Assembly (NCBI RefSeq): GCF_900101435.1
Contig: NZ_FMZH01000003.1
Span: 310,001 to 374,000 of the forward strand
Origin: Pedobacter soli
Lineage (GTDB): Bacteria > Bacteroidota > Bacteroidia > Sphingobacteriales > Sphingobacteriaceae
Length of the DNA stretch: 64,000 nucleotides
Direction: 5' to 3'
Positions within the stretch are counted from its first letter, which is position 1; every line of letters begins with the position of its first letter. Position numbers and translations under genes: made by a program. This document shows positions 18,721 to 26,802 of the stretch, piece after piece. The notes under the pieces are model-generated. The model was not told the origin of the DNA and made no database searches. It worked only from the letters and a program-made list of their open reading frames with translations.

Positions 18721-18780
18721 ATCGTCATTTCGAATGGCCCCGATAGCTATCGGGGGCATTCGAAGTCGAGAAATCTCTCC
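18721..18780. repeat. Intergenic palindromic element of the ATCGTCATT..AATCTY type
   Basis: The element starts with ATCGTCATT, contains a 32-base near-perfect palindrome at 18731-18762 (core CCCCGATAGCTATCGGGG, one G-G mismatch) and ends with AAATCTCTCC. The same flanking ends occur in two other palindromic elements in this window (32704 and 55448). It lies between convergent genes. Confidence 0.65.
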
Positions 18781-18882
18781 CGATAGATTTCTTACTATGC
18801 CTATTACAATATAAATAAAGATACTTGGTGATTAAATCTGGTTGGAGCCAAAGACTAAGAACTCCTAGCTGAAGACTCCAAA

Positions 18883-19524
18883 CTAATTCGTCCGGCTCTT
18901 ATCTCCGTCAAAAATCTGCTGCATTAACTTACCCCAGGCAAAAGGATTTAACAACGGATTGGTTTGAACCATATTTTTGTTAATCATCCTGTCGAAGTTA
19001 TAGCGATAATTCTGGCTGCCAATTTCCTGGCCATCACGAGGCAGCGTTTGGATTAAACCGTTAATGGATGATCGTGAAAGATTCTTTTTAGCAATAGCCA
19101 TATCATCATCGGCTAATTTCATGGATAGAAACTCACGGGTAAATTCCTCAGTGGTTGCCCACGGAAACACCCTCACCGATGGCAAATCGACCACGTTTGA
19201 TTTCAACTTAACCATAATGGTATATTTACTATCGGGTGTCCCTTCTGGTATTACAGTCGAAAATTTCTTATAACCTATGGCGGTAAATAAAATGGTATCA
19301 CCAGGGTTAACAATAAAAGTAAAGTACCCCCTGTAATCGGCAGCAACCCTTTTGCTTCTGGCCGAAAGGTTGGTTATGGTAACATAGGGGATCACATTTG
19401 AGCTATCGATATCGGTAATAATACCCGAAAACTGGATAAGTTTATCCTGTGCCGGCTTTTGTTGCGCAAAAGCGGTAATAGAAAAAAACAGGCAGATTAG
19501 GGTAACACAATATCTCATTAACAC
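18883..19524 (-). CDS. Exported protein with carboxypeptidase-regulatory-like domain
   Basis: A 213-residue protein. Residues 1-20 make a signal peptide ending in AFAQ. The next 90 residues are a carboxypeptidase D regulatory-like beta-sandwich of the type found at the N-terminus of TonB-dependent receptors (FSGIITDIDSSNVIPYVTI, DYRGYFTFIVNPGDTILFTAIGYKKF). No plug or barrel follows; instead there is an approximately 90-residue region without a known domain (VFPWATTEEFTREF onward, ending NPFAWGKLMQQIF). It probably works in the periplasm or at the outer membrane. The function is unknown. The NifU gene follows 46 bases downstream, perhaps in the same unit... on its own strand order it is read after NifU. 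Confidence 0.85.
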   Translation of the reverse strand: MLMRYCVTLICLFFSITAFAQQKPAQDKLIQFSGIITDIDSSNVIPYVTITNLSARSKRVAADYRGYFTFIVNPGDTILFTAIGYKKFSTVIPEGTPDSKYTIMVKLKSNVVDLPSVRVFPWATTEEFTREFLSMKLADDDMAIAKKNLSRSSINGLIQTLPRDGQEIGSQNYRYNFDRMINKNMVQTNPLLNPFAWGKLMQQIFDGDKSRTN

Positions 19525-19570
19525 AAATGTAATTTTATTAATAAAACTTCCTTGTTAAATAGTGTTAAAG

Positions 19571-19816
19571 CTATTCTTGCTCGGCCATGTTTACGGCAAC
19601 TACCGAAGTGATTTGTGGAACAGCTTTCATAATAGCCTGCTCAATACCCGATTTCATGGTCATGAAACTCATTGGGCAAGAACCGCAGTTACCTAAAAGC
19701 TTAAGCTTTACCGTTCCTTCAGCTGTAATTTCTTCAACAGAAACATCACCTCCGTCGGCCTTTAAATAAGGTCTGATCGTTTCCAATGCCTGTTCTACTT
19801 GTTCTGTTAAATTCAT
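19571..19816 (-). CDS. NifU C-terminal domain protein (Nfu-type Fe-S carrier)
   Basis: An 81-residue stand-alone Nfu domain with the cluster-binding CxxC (Cys44 and Cys47 in GNCGSCPMS). Such proteins hold a 4Fe-4S cluster between two subunits and pass it to target enzymes. The gene lies 34 bases downstream of the Mrp ATPase gene on the same strand, so the two are probably co-transcribed and work together in cluster delivery. The short length is normal for this group; NifU N-terminal scaffold domains are absent. Confidence 0.93.
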   Translation of the reverse strand: MNLTEQVEQALETIRPYLKADGGDVSVEEITAEGTVKLKLLGNCGSCPMSFMTMKSGIEQAIMKAVPQITSVVAVNMAEQE

Positions 19817-19850
19817 TATATAGATTTTAATTTATAAAAATAGTAATTTT

Positions 19851-20927
19851 TTAGCAATTCACCATTTGTGCATTGTTGATAGAGATTTGCTGTGCAATTT
19901 TACTTGCAATATCGCCAAATATACCATCAAGCAGTGGGTTTTGGTTTAACGCTACCGGTTTACCGTTATCTCCTGCCTCAGCAATACCCTGAACAATTGG
20001 AATTTCACCCAAAAACGGTACATCAAAACGCTCGGCCAGCTTGGTTCCGCCGCCTTTTCCAAAAATATAATATTTGTTTTCAGGCAGTTCTTCAGGCGTA
20101 AAATACGACATGTTTTCTATAACTCCCAAAATCGGAATATTAATTCCCGGCATTCTGAACATGGCCAAACCTTTATGTGTATCGGCCAATGCTACCTGTT
20201 GTGGCGTAGTTACCACCACTGCACCCGAAATCGGGAAACTTTGGGTAATGGTAATATGGATATCGCCCGTACCCGGAGGAAGATCGACAATTAGATAATC
20301 AAGCTCACCCCAGTTGGTATCGTTGAACAATTGTTTTACCGCATTGGAGGCCATTGGCCCACGCCATGGCACCGGTTGACCAGGATCGGCAAAAAAGCCA
20401 AGTGATAACAATTTAATACCATACTTTTCGATTGGTAAAATTTTAGTCTTCCCATCGGCAGTTTCTTCAGCACCGGGTTTAGCATCTACCAAATCGAACA
20501 TCGTTGGTACTGATGGACCATAAATATCGGCATCAATTAGCCCTACTTTAGCGCCATCTTTAGCCAAAACAACAGCAAGATTGCTCGATACGGTCGATTT
20601 TCCAACTCCACCTTTACCAGATGAAACCAAAATGATATTCTTGATGTTATCTAACGAGGTTGAGTTGGTGGGTTGGGTAACTCTCGAAGTTACATTGATT
20701 GTAACTTCGGCCGATGGCGATACAAAATGCTTAACAGCATTGGTACAGGCATTTTTCAGCATATCCTTCATCGGGCATGCCGGTGTGGTAAGCTCTAAGG
20801 TAAAACTAACCTGGTTATCGGTAATTTGTAAATCCTTAATCATGTTTAAGGTTACCAGATCTTTTTTAAGATCGGGGTCTTCTACATTTTTAAGCGCATC
20901 TAAAACTTGTTGCGGGCTAATCTGCAT
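19851..20927 (-). CDS. Mrp/ApbC-type P-loop ATPase with N-terminal MIP18 (DUF59) domain
   Basis: A 358-residue Fe-S cluster carrier-type ATPase. Residues 1-85 form the MIP18-family domain (DALKNVEDPDLKKDLVTLNMI, with Cys in TTPACPMKDM). The deviant Walker A motif SSGKGGVGKST starts at about 106, and VDLPPGTGD follows later. The usual CxxC near the C-terminus, which carries the bridging cluster in ApbC and Nbp35, is not present: the place is taken by ENMSYFTPEELPENKYYIFG. The only C-terminal Cys is the very last residue. Its pairing with a Nfu gene supports an Fe-S role nonetheless. Confidence 0.93.
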   Translation of the reverse strand: MQISPQQVLDALKNVEDPDLKKDLVTLNMIKDLQITDNQVSFTLELTTPACPMKDMLKNACTNAVKHFVSPSAEVTINVTSRVTQPTNSTSLDNIKNIILVSSGKGGVGKSTVSSNLAVVLAKDGAKVGLIDADIYGPSVPTMFDLVDAKPGAEETADGKTKILPIEKYGIKLLSLGFFADPGQPVPWRGPMASNAVKQLFNDTNWGELDYLIVDLPPGTGDIHITITQSFPISGAVVVTTPQQVALADTHKGLAMFRMPGINIPILGVIENMSYFTPEELPENKYYIFGKGGGTKLAERFDVPFLGEIPIVQGIAEAGDNGKPVALNQNPLLDGIFGDIASKIAQQISINNAQMVNC

Positions 20928-21058
20928 TGTATTAATTTAAATTCAAAATTAACAAAACATAGCTATAAATACTTTTATTTAGCCTTTTAAACTGTAATTT
21001 TAACACGAAATAAACATTTAATTGTTACGTTTAAGCAATTAACCATTTTAACGACTAT

Positions 21059-23218
21059 ATGCGCCTACCAAAAATTAAGATCCCTAAAAAATATTTAAAA
21101 ATCGGAGCCTGGGTTTTAGGTGTATTTTTGGTCGTTTGTATTGCATTAGGTGCTGTAGCTTACAGCAAAAGAGAGGCTTTGCTTAAAAAAATGGTAGCCA
21201 AGGCCATTGCCAAAGCCGATAAAGATTACGGCCTGGAGGTGAAAATTGGCTCTGCCGGCTTTACCGGCCTGAGTACCGTAAAAATGACAGCCATTTCTGT
21301 TGTTCCAAAAGAACGGGATACCCTCTCTAACATTGGCGAACTGAGCGTATCGGTAAAACTTTTTCCACTTATATTCGGCCACGTTAAACTTTCTGAAGTA
21401 AAATTAAACCAGGGTTTTGTAAGCGTGGTGCTAAAAGATTCGACCACCAACATCGATTTTATTTTAAAAAGAAAGAAAAAAGACAGTACAGCCACTAAAA
21501 ACAAAGTAAACTTATCAGAAATAGCCAGTAATATTTTAAATCAGGTTTTATACAAAATACCTGATGATATGGATATGAAAAACATGGTTTTTAAACTAAA
21601 TGATCATGATACGGCTAAATTAATTTTTGAAACTGAAGCGACTATTGACGGGGGAGACCTGAAATCGAGTATCAATGTAAACAATAACGAATCCATTTGG
21701 CATGTTAACGGCTATGTAAACCCGGGGAGTAAAGAGTTGAGTTTTATGGCTTATGCCGATGGAAAAAAACTGGAGTTGCCGTACCTGAACAATAAACTGC
21801 ATGCTAAACTTAGTTTCGACACCCTGCAAACCGAGCTTAAAAATGCCAGATATAGTGGCGACGATTATAAAATTTCTGGCTCATGGTCGGTTAAGAACAT
21901 GCTGGTTAACCAGCCACGAATTGCCTCGAACGATATTGTGGTGCAAAGTGCCAAACTGGATGCCGATATTTTGGTTGGGCCAAACTACATTGCGCTGGAC
22001 AGCACTTCGACAGCCTATTTAAAAAATGCGCAAATCCACCCCTACGTTAAATACACACTGGGCAAAAACAAAATCTACGAACTCAAATTAAATGCAGAGG
22101 AACAAGATGCACAGGCAGTCCTGGATGCTTTTCCACAAGGCTTGTTCGAATCGCTGGAGGGGTTAAAAGTACAAGGCAAGGTAAAATACAACCTCAATTT
22201 TTATCTCGACACGAAGGTTCCGGATAGTGTTCGTTTTAGCTCGACACTTACCCCGGTTGATTTTAAAATTGTGCAATGGGGTAAAACCAATCTGCAAAAA
22301 ATTAATAGTCCATTCGTTTATACACCTTACGAATACGGAAAACCAATGCGCGACATTACCATCGGTCCCGCTAACCCTAATTTTACTCCACTATCGGCCA
22401 TTTCTAAAAACTTTATCAATGCCGTTTTAACTGCCGAAGATCCATCCTTTTATACCCACAATGGTTTTGTTGAAGAATCTATTCGTAAATCAATTGCGGT
22501 AAATTTTAAGGAAAAGAAATTTAAACGTGGTGGAAGTACAATTAGCATGCAGCTGGTTAAAAATGTGTATTTGAGTCGCCAAAAAACATTGGCCCGTAAA
22601 GCCGAAGAAATTTTAATTGTTTGGTTAATTGAGCACAACCATTTAGTGAGCAAGCAACGCATGCTGGAAGTTTATTTCAACATCATGGAGCTTGGCCAGA
22701 ATATTTACGGCATAGGCGAGGCCTCGCGCTATTATTTTGGTAAACAACCTGCCGATTTAACTATTGGTGATGGCCTGTTCCTGGCCAGTATTGTACCTAA
22801 ACCAAAAGCCTCGATGTATAAATTCATGGCAGATGGAAGCCTTAAGCCTTACATGTTTAACTATTTCAGGTTTATGGGTAACATAATGGCCAGAAGGGGT
22901 TTAACCGCAAGCGACACCTCTGGTTATGGTTTCTACAACGTTCGCTTGAGAGAAGGTTTACGCCAATACCTCGCTCCTGATACTGCCGTAATCGACACCA
23001 CAGCGTTTGATGATGACGAAGATGGATTACCTCCTGTAATTACGCACGACAAAAACAAGAGCTTGTTCGATCGCATTTTTGGTGGTGGCACTAAAAAAGA
23101 TACTGCAACCGTTAAGCCAGTTGCTGCCCCGGATACGGCCAAATCAAAAAAACAATTAAGACAGGAACGTAGGGAAGAACGAAGAAGACAAAAGGAACTG
23201 GAAAAGACTCAGCAGTAA
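21059..23218 (+). CDS. Monofunctional GT51 peptidoglycan glycosyltransferase with long N-terminal region
   Basis: A 719-residue membrane protein. One transmembrane segment spans about 15-35. Residues of about 40-430 are beta-rich and resemble AsmA-type/DUF748-like envelope proteins, not a penicillin-binding domain. The GT51 domain follows at about 435-620: the catalytic Glu460 lies in AEDPSFYTHNG, then RGGSTISMQLVKN, ARKAEEILIVWLIE and ELGQNIYGIGEASRYYFGK. No transpeptidase domain is present. The tail from 640 is Lys/Arg/Glu-rich. The enzyme would polymerise lipid II in the periplasm. The N-terminal part is unusual for textbook MtgA, which has none. Confidence 0.9.
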   Translation: MRLPKIKIPKKYLKIGAWVLGVFLVVCIALGAVAYSKREALLKKMVAKAIAKADKDYGLEVKIGSAGFTGLSTVKMTAISVVPKERDTLSNIGELSVSVKLFPLIFGHVKLSEVKLNQGFVSVVLKDSTTNIDFILKRKKKDSTATKNKVNLSEIASNILNQVLYKIPDDMDMKNMVFKLNDHDTAKLIFETEATIDGGDLKSSINVNNNESIWHVNGYVNPGSKELSFMAYADGKKLELPYLNNKLHAKLSFDTLQTELKNARYSGDDYKISGSWSVKNMLVNQPRIASNDIVVQSAKLDADILVGPNYIALDSTSTAYLKNAQIHPYVKYTLGKNKIYELKLNAEEQDAQAVLDAFPQGLFESLEGLKVQGKVKYNLNFYLDTKVPDSVRFSSTLTPVDFKIVQWGKTNLQKINSPFVYTPYEYGKPMRDITIGPANPNFTPLSAISKNFINAVLTAEDPSFYTHNGFVEESIRKSIAVNFKEKKFKRGGSTISMQLVKNVYLSRQKTLARKAEEILIVWLIEHNHLVSKQRMLEVYFNIMELGQNIYGIGEASRYYFGKQPADLTIGDGLFLASIVPKPKASMYKFMADGSLKPYMFNYFRFMGNIMARRGLTASDTSGYGFYNVRLREGLRQYLAPDTAVIDTTAFDDDEDGLPPVITHDKNKSLFDRIFGGGTKKDTATVKPVAAPDTAKSKKQLRQERREERRRQKELEKTQQ

Positions 23219-23228
23219 TCAGTTGACA

Positions 23229-23254
23229 GTTAGCCGTTTTCAATTGACAGTTGC
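23229..23254. repeat. Short intergenic repeat, second copy
   Basis: GTTAGCCG, then TTTTCAATTGACAGTTGC, differs in two positions from 13814-13838. Both copies lie between genes. Confidence 0.5.
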
Positions 23255-23366
23255 TCAAAACAATTAAACAGTTAACCAATTTATACGATTAATCATTTCA
23301 GCTAACAATCGAACAATAAAGCAATAACATTACAACTTTCCAACATTTCAACCATTTAACAGCAAC

Positions 23367-23909
23367 ATGCACAAAATAAAAGTAGAGGATAAAGAGTTCG
23401 AGATTTTTTTAGAGAATGATACCATAAACAAAAGGATTCGCCTGCTGGGCATCCAGATGAATGTAGATTACGAAGGAAAATGCCCGTTATTTATTGGGGT
23501 GTTAAACGGTAGTTTTTTATTTATGGCCGATTTAATTAAAGAAATTACCGTTCCCTGCGAAATTGCTTTTATGCGTGTAGCTTCGTATGAAGGCCAATCT
23601 AGCTCTGGTAAAGTAAAAGAACTGATTGGATTGCCAGAAAACATTGAGGGCCGCGATGTGATTATTGTTGAGGATATTGTAGATACCGGCCTGACTTTAA
23701 CGCACATTTTAAAAACCATTAAAGAAAAGAAACCTGCATCAGTAAGCGTAAGTACGCTTTTACTTAAACCAAGTGCTTTAAAACATAAAATAGAAGACCT
23801 TGAATATGTGGGCTTTGAAATACCCAACGAGTTTGTGGTGGGTTATGGATTAGATTACAACGGCCTTGGCAGAAACCTGAACGATATTTACCGGGCCACT
23901 GAGATATAA
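23367..23909 (+). CDS. hpt: Hypoxanthine phosphoribosyltransferase
   Basis: Purine salvage: transfers the phosphoribosyl group of PRPP to hypoxanthine or guanine. 180 residues, normal length. The PRPP-binding motif VEDIVDTGLTLTHIL is at about 100-114; PCEIAFMRVASYEG and the C-terminal GYGLDYNGLGRNL are further family signatures. It starts 148 bases after the GT51 gene, with an AT-rich gap that includes an intergenic repeat. The psd gene follows after 54 bases with its own likely promoter. Confidence 0.97.
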   Translation: MHKIKVEDKEFEIFLENDTINKRIRLLGIQMNVDYEGKCPLFIGVLNGSFLFMADLIKEITVPCEIAFMRVASYEGQSSSGKVKELIGLPENIEGRDVIIVEDIVDTGLTLTHILKTIKEKKPASVSVSTLLLKPSALKHKIEDLEYVGFEIPNEFVVGYGLDYNGLGRNLNDIYRATEI

Positions 23910-23915
23910 TTTTAT

Positions 23916-23944
23916 ATTGTATTAATTTATTTTTCGCACCTTTG
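23916..23944 (+). promoter_or_regulatory. Probable promoter of psd
   Basis: ATTG at 23916-23919, a 17-base spacer, and CACCTTTG at 23937-23944 approximate the Bacteroidota consensus with one mismatch in each box. The psd ATG lies 19 bases after the -7 element. Confidence 0.45.
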
Positions 23945-23963
23945 CGCAATAATTCTCACTACA

Positions 23964-24623
23964 ATGACCATACATAAAGAAGGCTACACCACCATTGCCT
24001 TAAGCATATTGTTTATTTTTGTTATCAACGCAATTGTTGATTATAAATATCATGATATAACCTGGTTGCGCTGGTTTATTTACATTTTTTCGGCGGCCTT
24101 GTTTATCATCGTACTACAGTTTTTCCGCAACCCAAGCCGCAGCTTTTCATCAGGTGAAAACCTGGTTATTTGTCCTGCAGATGGTAAAGTTGTGGTAATT
24201 GAAGAAACAGAAGAAGGCGAATATTTTAAAGATAAACGTTTACAGGTGTCTATTTTTATGTCGCCAATTAACGTGCACATTAACCGTAACCCGATTTCGG
24301 GTGTGGTAAAATTCTTTAAATACCACCCGGGTAAATACCTTGCAGCCTGGAATCCAAAATCTTCTACCGAGAACGAGCGCACCACTACTGTTGTAGAACA
24401 TAAAAACGGTACGCCGGTATTGTTCCGTCAAATTGCCGGAGCTTTAGCCCGCCGGATTGTATGGTACGTTAAAGAAGGCGACCAGGTAGTACAAACAGAA
24501 CAATTTGGCTTTATTAAATTTGGCTCACGGGTTGATGTATTTCTTCCGGTTGGCACCAAAGTTAATGTTGAGCTTAACCAGGTGGTTAAAGGTGGAATAA
24601 CAACCCTGGCTACTTTAAGCTAA
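23964..24623 (+). CDS. psd: Phosphatidylserine decarboxylase (short, archaeal/Bacteroidota-type)
   Basis: Makes phosphatidylethanolamine from phosphatidylserine at the inner membrane. 219 residues, typical for the short form. Two hydrophobic segments lie at about 8-27 and 35-53; the catalytic part contains VICPADGKVVVIEE, FMSPINVHINRNPISG and the self-cleavage site Gly187-Ser188 in IKFGSRVDVFLP, where cleavage yields the pyruvoyl cofactor on the new alpha chain. No pssA is adjacent; cdsA, which supplies the CDP-diacylglycerol upstream in the pathway, lies at 60.6 kb. A strong terminator follows. Confidence 0.95.
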   Translation: MTIHKEGYTTIALSILFIFVINAIVDYKYHDITWLRWFIYIFSAALFIIVLQFFRNPSRSFSSGENLVICPADGKVVVIEETEEGEYFKDKRLQVSIFMSPINVHINRNPISGVVKFFKYHPGKYLAAWNPKSSTENERTTTVVEHKNGTPVLFRQIAGALARRIVWYVKEGDQVVQTEQFGFIKFGSRVDVFLPVGTKVNVELNQVVKGGITTLATLS

Positions 24624-24947
24624 GCCACAAAATATATTGCGTGAAAAAGCCGGCTCAGTTAATCCTGAACCGGCTTTTTTTTGTGTCACTTGGGCTTTGC
24701 TTAGTGGTTTGAAACCGAGGTTTTGCCATTTAAACCTGATAGGAGCAGATAGCCCGCATCCCGATTTTTCATCGGGAGAGGACTTGGAGCGGATAGCAGG
24801 AGGAAACGCTAATAGCTGCCATTGTCCTTGCTTTTCGAAAAAAAATTAATCCTAAATATGGGCCGTGAAGACACGAGCCATGACAAAGGGTTACGTTGGT
24901 CGCGGTTGGTAATCGCGACCTGATGAACTGAGGATTTTTAACCCTTA
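24624..24947. other. Gene-free region of 324 bases with terminator and structured repeat-like sequence
   Basis: After the psd terminator (24644-24680) lies a stretch with several hairpins: TCCCGAT/ATCGGGA at 24759-24777 (5-base loop), CGTG/CACG within 24861-24877, and GGTCGCG/CGCGACC at 24898-24920. Segments such as GATAGCCCGCATCCCGAT and GGAGCGGATAGCAGG look like a dispersed Sphingobacteriaceae intergenic element. A 70-codon frame across it spans the terminator and is not credible as a gene. Confidence 0.5.
24644..24684 (+). terminator. Intrinsic terminator after psd
   Basis: AAAAAGCCGG at 24644-24653 pairs with CCGGCTTTTT at 24670-24679; four further pairs form inside (TCAG with CTGA) over a 6-base loop. 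A T run ends the element. It starts 20 bases after the psd stop codon. Confidence 0.9.
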
Positions 24948-26123
24948 CTAATCCGTCGTATCGTTACCCACTTCTGTATTATCGCCTTGTGCAATCGTCC
25001 GGTCGCTAATTAAACGCTGGGTAGGGTAGGCGAAATCAGATTTATTGCGCATTACAATATCCATGATTTCGAGGTTAATTTCCTGCCTGATTTGAAGGAA
25101 TTGGGTGTAATTGAGCTCTGTTACAAAGTAATTTACCTCAACATTTAAACCCGAATCGCCAAAGCTTTTAAAAGAGGCATTACCATCATCGCTGGTACCT
25201 TTATGGTTGTTAATATAACTTTCTATTTCGGTAATGATTTTACGCAGCGAGGTTGAATTGGTTTCGTAGGTAAGGCCAATAATAAAGGATACCTTACGCG
25301 AATTACGCAGTGATAAGTTTTCCAGAACGCCATCAATCATCCCGCGATTGGGAATAGTGGCCATCGTTTTTTCGGAAGTCCTGATCCTGGTACTTCTAAA
25401 ACCTACTTTTTCTACTGTTCCCTCTACACCATCAACTTTTACCAGATCGCCAACGGTAAAAGGCTTATCTAAAAAGATAGTAAACGAACCAATGAGGTTC
25501 TCTAAACTCTCTTTTGCAGCCAGAGCAATGGCAATACCACCAATACCTAAACCGGTAATCAGCGTAAGCACATTTACTTCGAAAACGAAACCCAAAAGCG
25601 TAAAAAAACCGATAAAAATAACAATGGTTTTAAAAAGCTCTTTCAGAAAGGGCACCAGCTGATCGTCGGCTTTATCATCGGTTAGCGATGCTTTATACAG
25701 CAATACGTGACTAATGAAATCAATTATCCTTAAAATGATCCAGAAAATGGAGAGGATAATCATAAAAAGGAATATCCTGTCGATACAATCACCAATAGTT
25801 ACCGGAATCTGTTCTTTAACCTTGCCAACGAGCTTACTGTAATGGAATACAGCCACCTCTAAAGGATGTTTTAGCTGGTTTATAGAAAGGTAAAGTGTGG
25901 TTAAGAGGATAAATATCTCGATAGGCCTGATGAGCAGGGCCACAAAAGCATCGTTGTGCGATTGGTTGGAGAAGCTGCTGAAAAGCTTAAACAGGAGGCG
26001 GCTTAAAAGCCTTGAAACGATTCTTTTAAATATTAAGCCTAAAAAAAGTATGCCTCCAAAAAGGAAGTAGGCCTTTACGGTATTACCCCAAAAAATCTGG
26101 TCGAAAAAAGCTGAATCTAACAT
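24948..26123 (-). CDS. MscS-family mechanosensitive ion channel
   Basis: A 391-residue membrane protein. Three to four hydrophobic segments lie in the first 190 residues; the pore-lining helix and beta domain follow from about 190 (GIGGIAIALAAKESLENLIGSFTIFLDKPFTVGDLVKVDGVEGTVEKVG is the typical stretch, partly GIGGIAIALAAKESLENLIG). The cytoplasmic C-terminal domain is complete. Such channels release solutes on hypo-osmotic shock. It is read after rplS on the same strand but behind the rplS terminator; a separate promoter must lie in the 70-base gap or read-through is used. Confidence 0.93.
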   Translation of the reverse strand: MLDSAFFDQIFWGNTVKAYFLFGGILFLGLIFKRIVSRLLSRLLFKLFSSFSNQSHNDAFVALLIRPIEIFILLTTLYLSINQLKHPLEVAVFHYSKLVGKVKEQIPVTIGDCIDRIFLFMIILSIFWIILRIIDFISHVLLYKASLTDDKADDQLVPFLKELFKTIVIFIGFFTLLGFVFEVNVLTLITGLGIGGIAIALAAKESLENLIGSFTIFLDKPFTVGDLVKVDGVEGTVEKVGFRSTRIRTSEKTMATIPNRGMIDGVLENLSLRNSRKVSFIIGLTYETNSTSLRKIITEIESYINNHKGTSDDGNASFKSFGDSGLNVEVNYFVTELNYTQFLQIRQEINLEIMDIVMRNKSDFAYPTQRLISDRTIAQGDNTEVGNDTTD

Positions 26124-26139
26124 TTAACAAAGGTATAAA

Positions 26140-26171
26140 CAAAAAAACCTCCACGAAATTAATCGTGAAGG
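26140..26171 (-). terminator. Intrinsic terminator after rplS
   Basis: Read on the minus strand, CCTTCACGA (26171-26163) pairs with TCGTGGAGG (26056-like arm at 26056 is not used; the arm is 26156-26148) with one mismatch and a 6-base loop, followed by seven T. It lies 22 bases after the rplS stop codon. Confidence 0.85.
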
Positions 26172-26193
26172 CTATATCTTATAATAAAGAATA

Positions 26194-26541
26194 TTATTTT
26201 CTCAAAGATTTGATACGAGCAGCTTTACCAGTTAAAGCACGTAAATAGAACAATTTAGCTCTACGCACTTTACCATAGCTATTCACTTCTACTTTCTCGA
26301 TGTTTGGAGAATTAAAAGGGAAAATACGCTCAACGCCAACGCCGTTGCTCATTTTACGCACGGTGAAGGTTTCGTTAGCACCTGCACTGTTACGTTGTAT
26401 AACAACACCTTGGTAAATTTGAACACGTTCTTTATTACCTTCGCGAATTTTATAGTGTACGCTCACTGTATCGCCAGACTTGAACGCAGGAAAATCTTTT
26501 TTCGCGATGGCCTGCTCTTCAACAAATTTTACTAAATCCAT
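26194..26541 (-). CDS. rplS: 50S ribosomal protein L19
   Basis: 115 residues, normal length. Family signatures: [54 protein letters not shown] and the C-terminal [20 protein letters not shown]19 sits at the interface of the two ribosomal subunits. In many bacteria rplS follows trmD directly; here a two-component system lies in between, and a 261-base AT-rich gap before rplS gives room for its own promoter. Confidence 0.99.
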   Translation of the reverse strand: MDLVKFVEEQAIAKKDFPAFKSGDTVSVHYKIREGNKERVQIYQGVVIQRNSAGANETFTVRKMSNGVGVERIFPFNSPNIEKVEVNSYGKVRRAKLFYLRALTGKAARIKSLRK

Positions 26542-26802
26542 GATTTTAAGCTATTAAACCAAATTCTTTGTGTTAAATTTGGGATTGCAATATTAGGGAT
26601 TTTTTTTGATATAAAAAAACCTATTTTAATTTTTTCCACAATCTTTATGAATTCCACATTCGATTGTGTTAAATGCTTCTATTCCAAAAGGTCTGATAAG
26701 CACTTATTAGCATGCCTTTTACAAAATCAGGCTACAAAACATTCTGAAGAAATTGATATTTTCTGTACTGTTTACAAACCGTAAAATTAAGATCTTTCTA
26801 CA

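Noticed and set aside
24637..24849. A 70-codon open frame on the plus strand after psd
   Set aside because: It begins before and runs through the psd terminator hairpin and the structured intergenic element; composition and Cys/Pro pattern are unlike a real protein.
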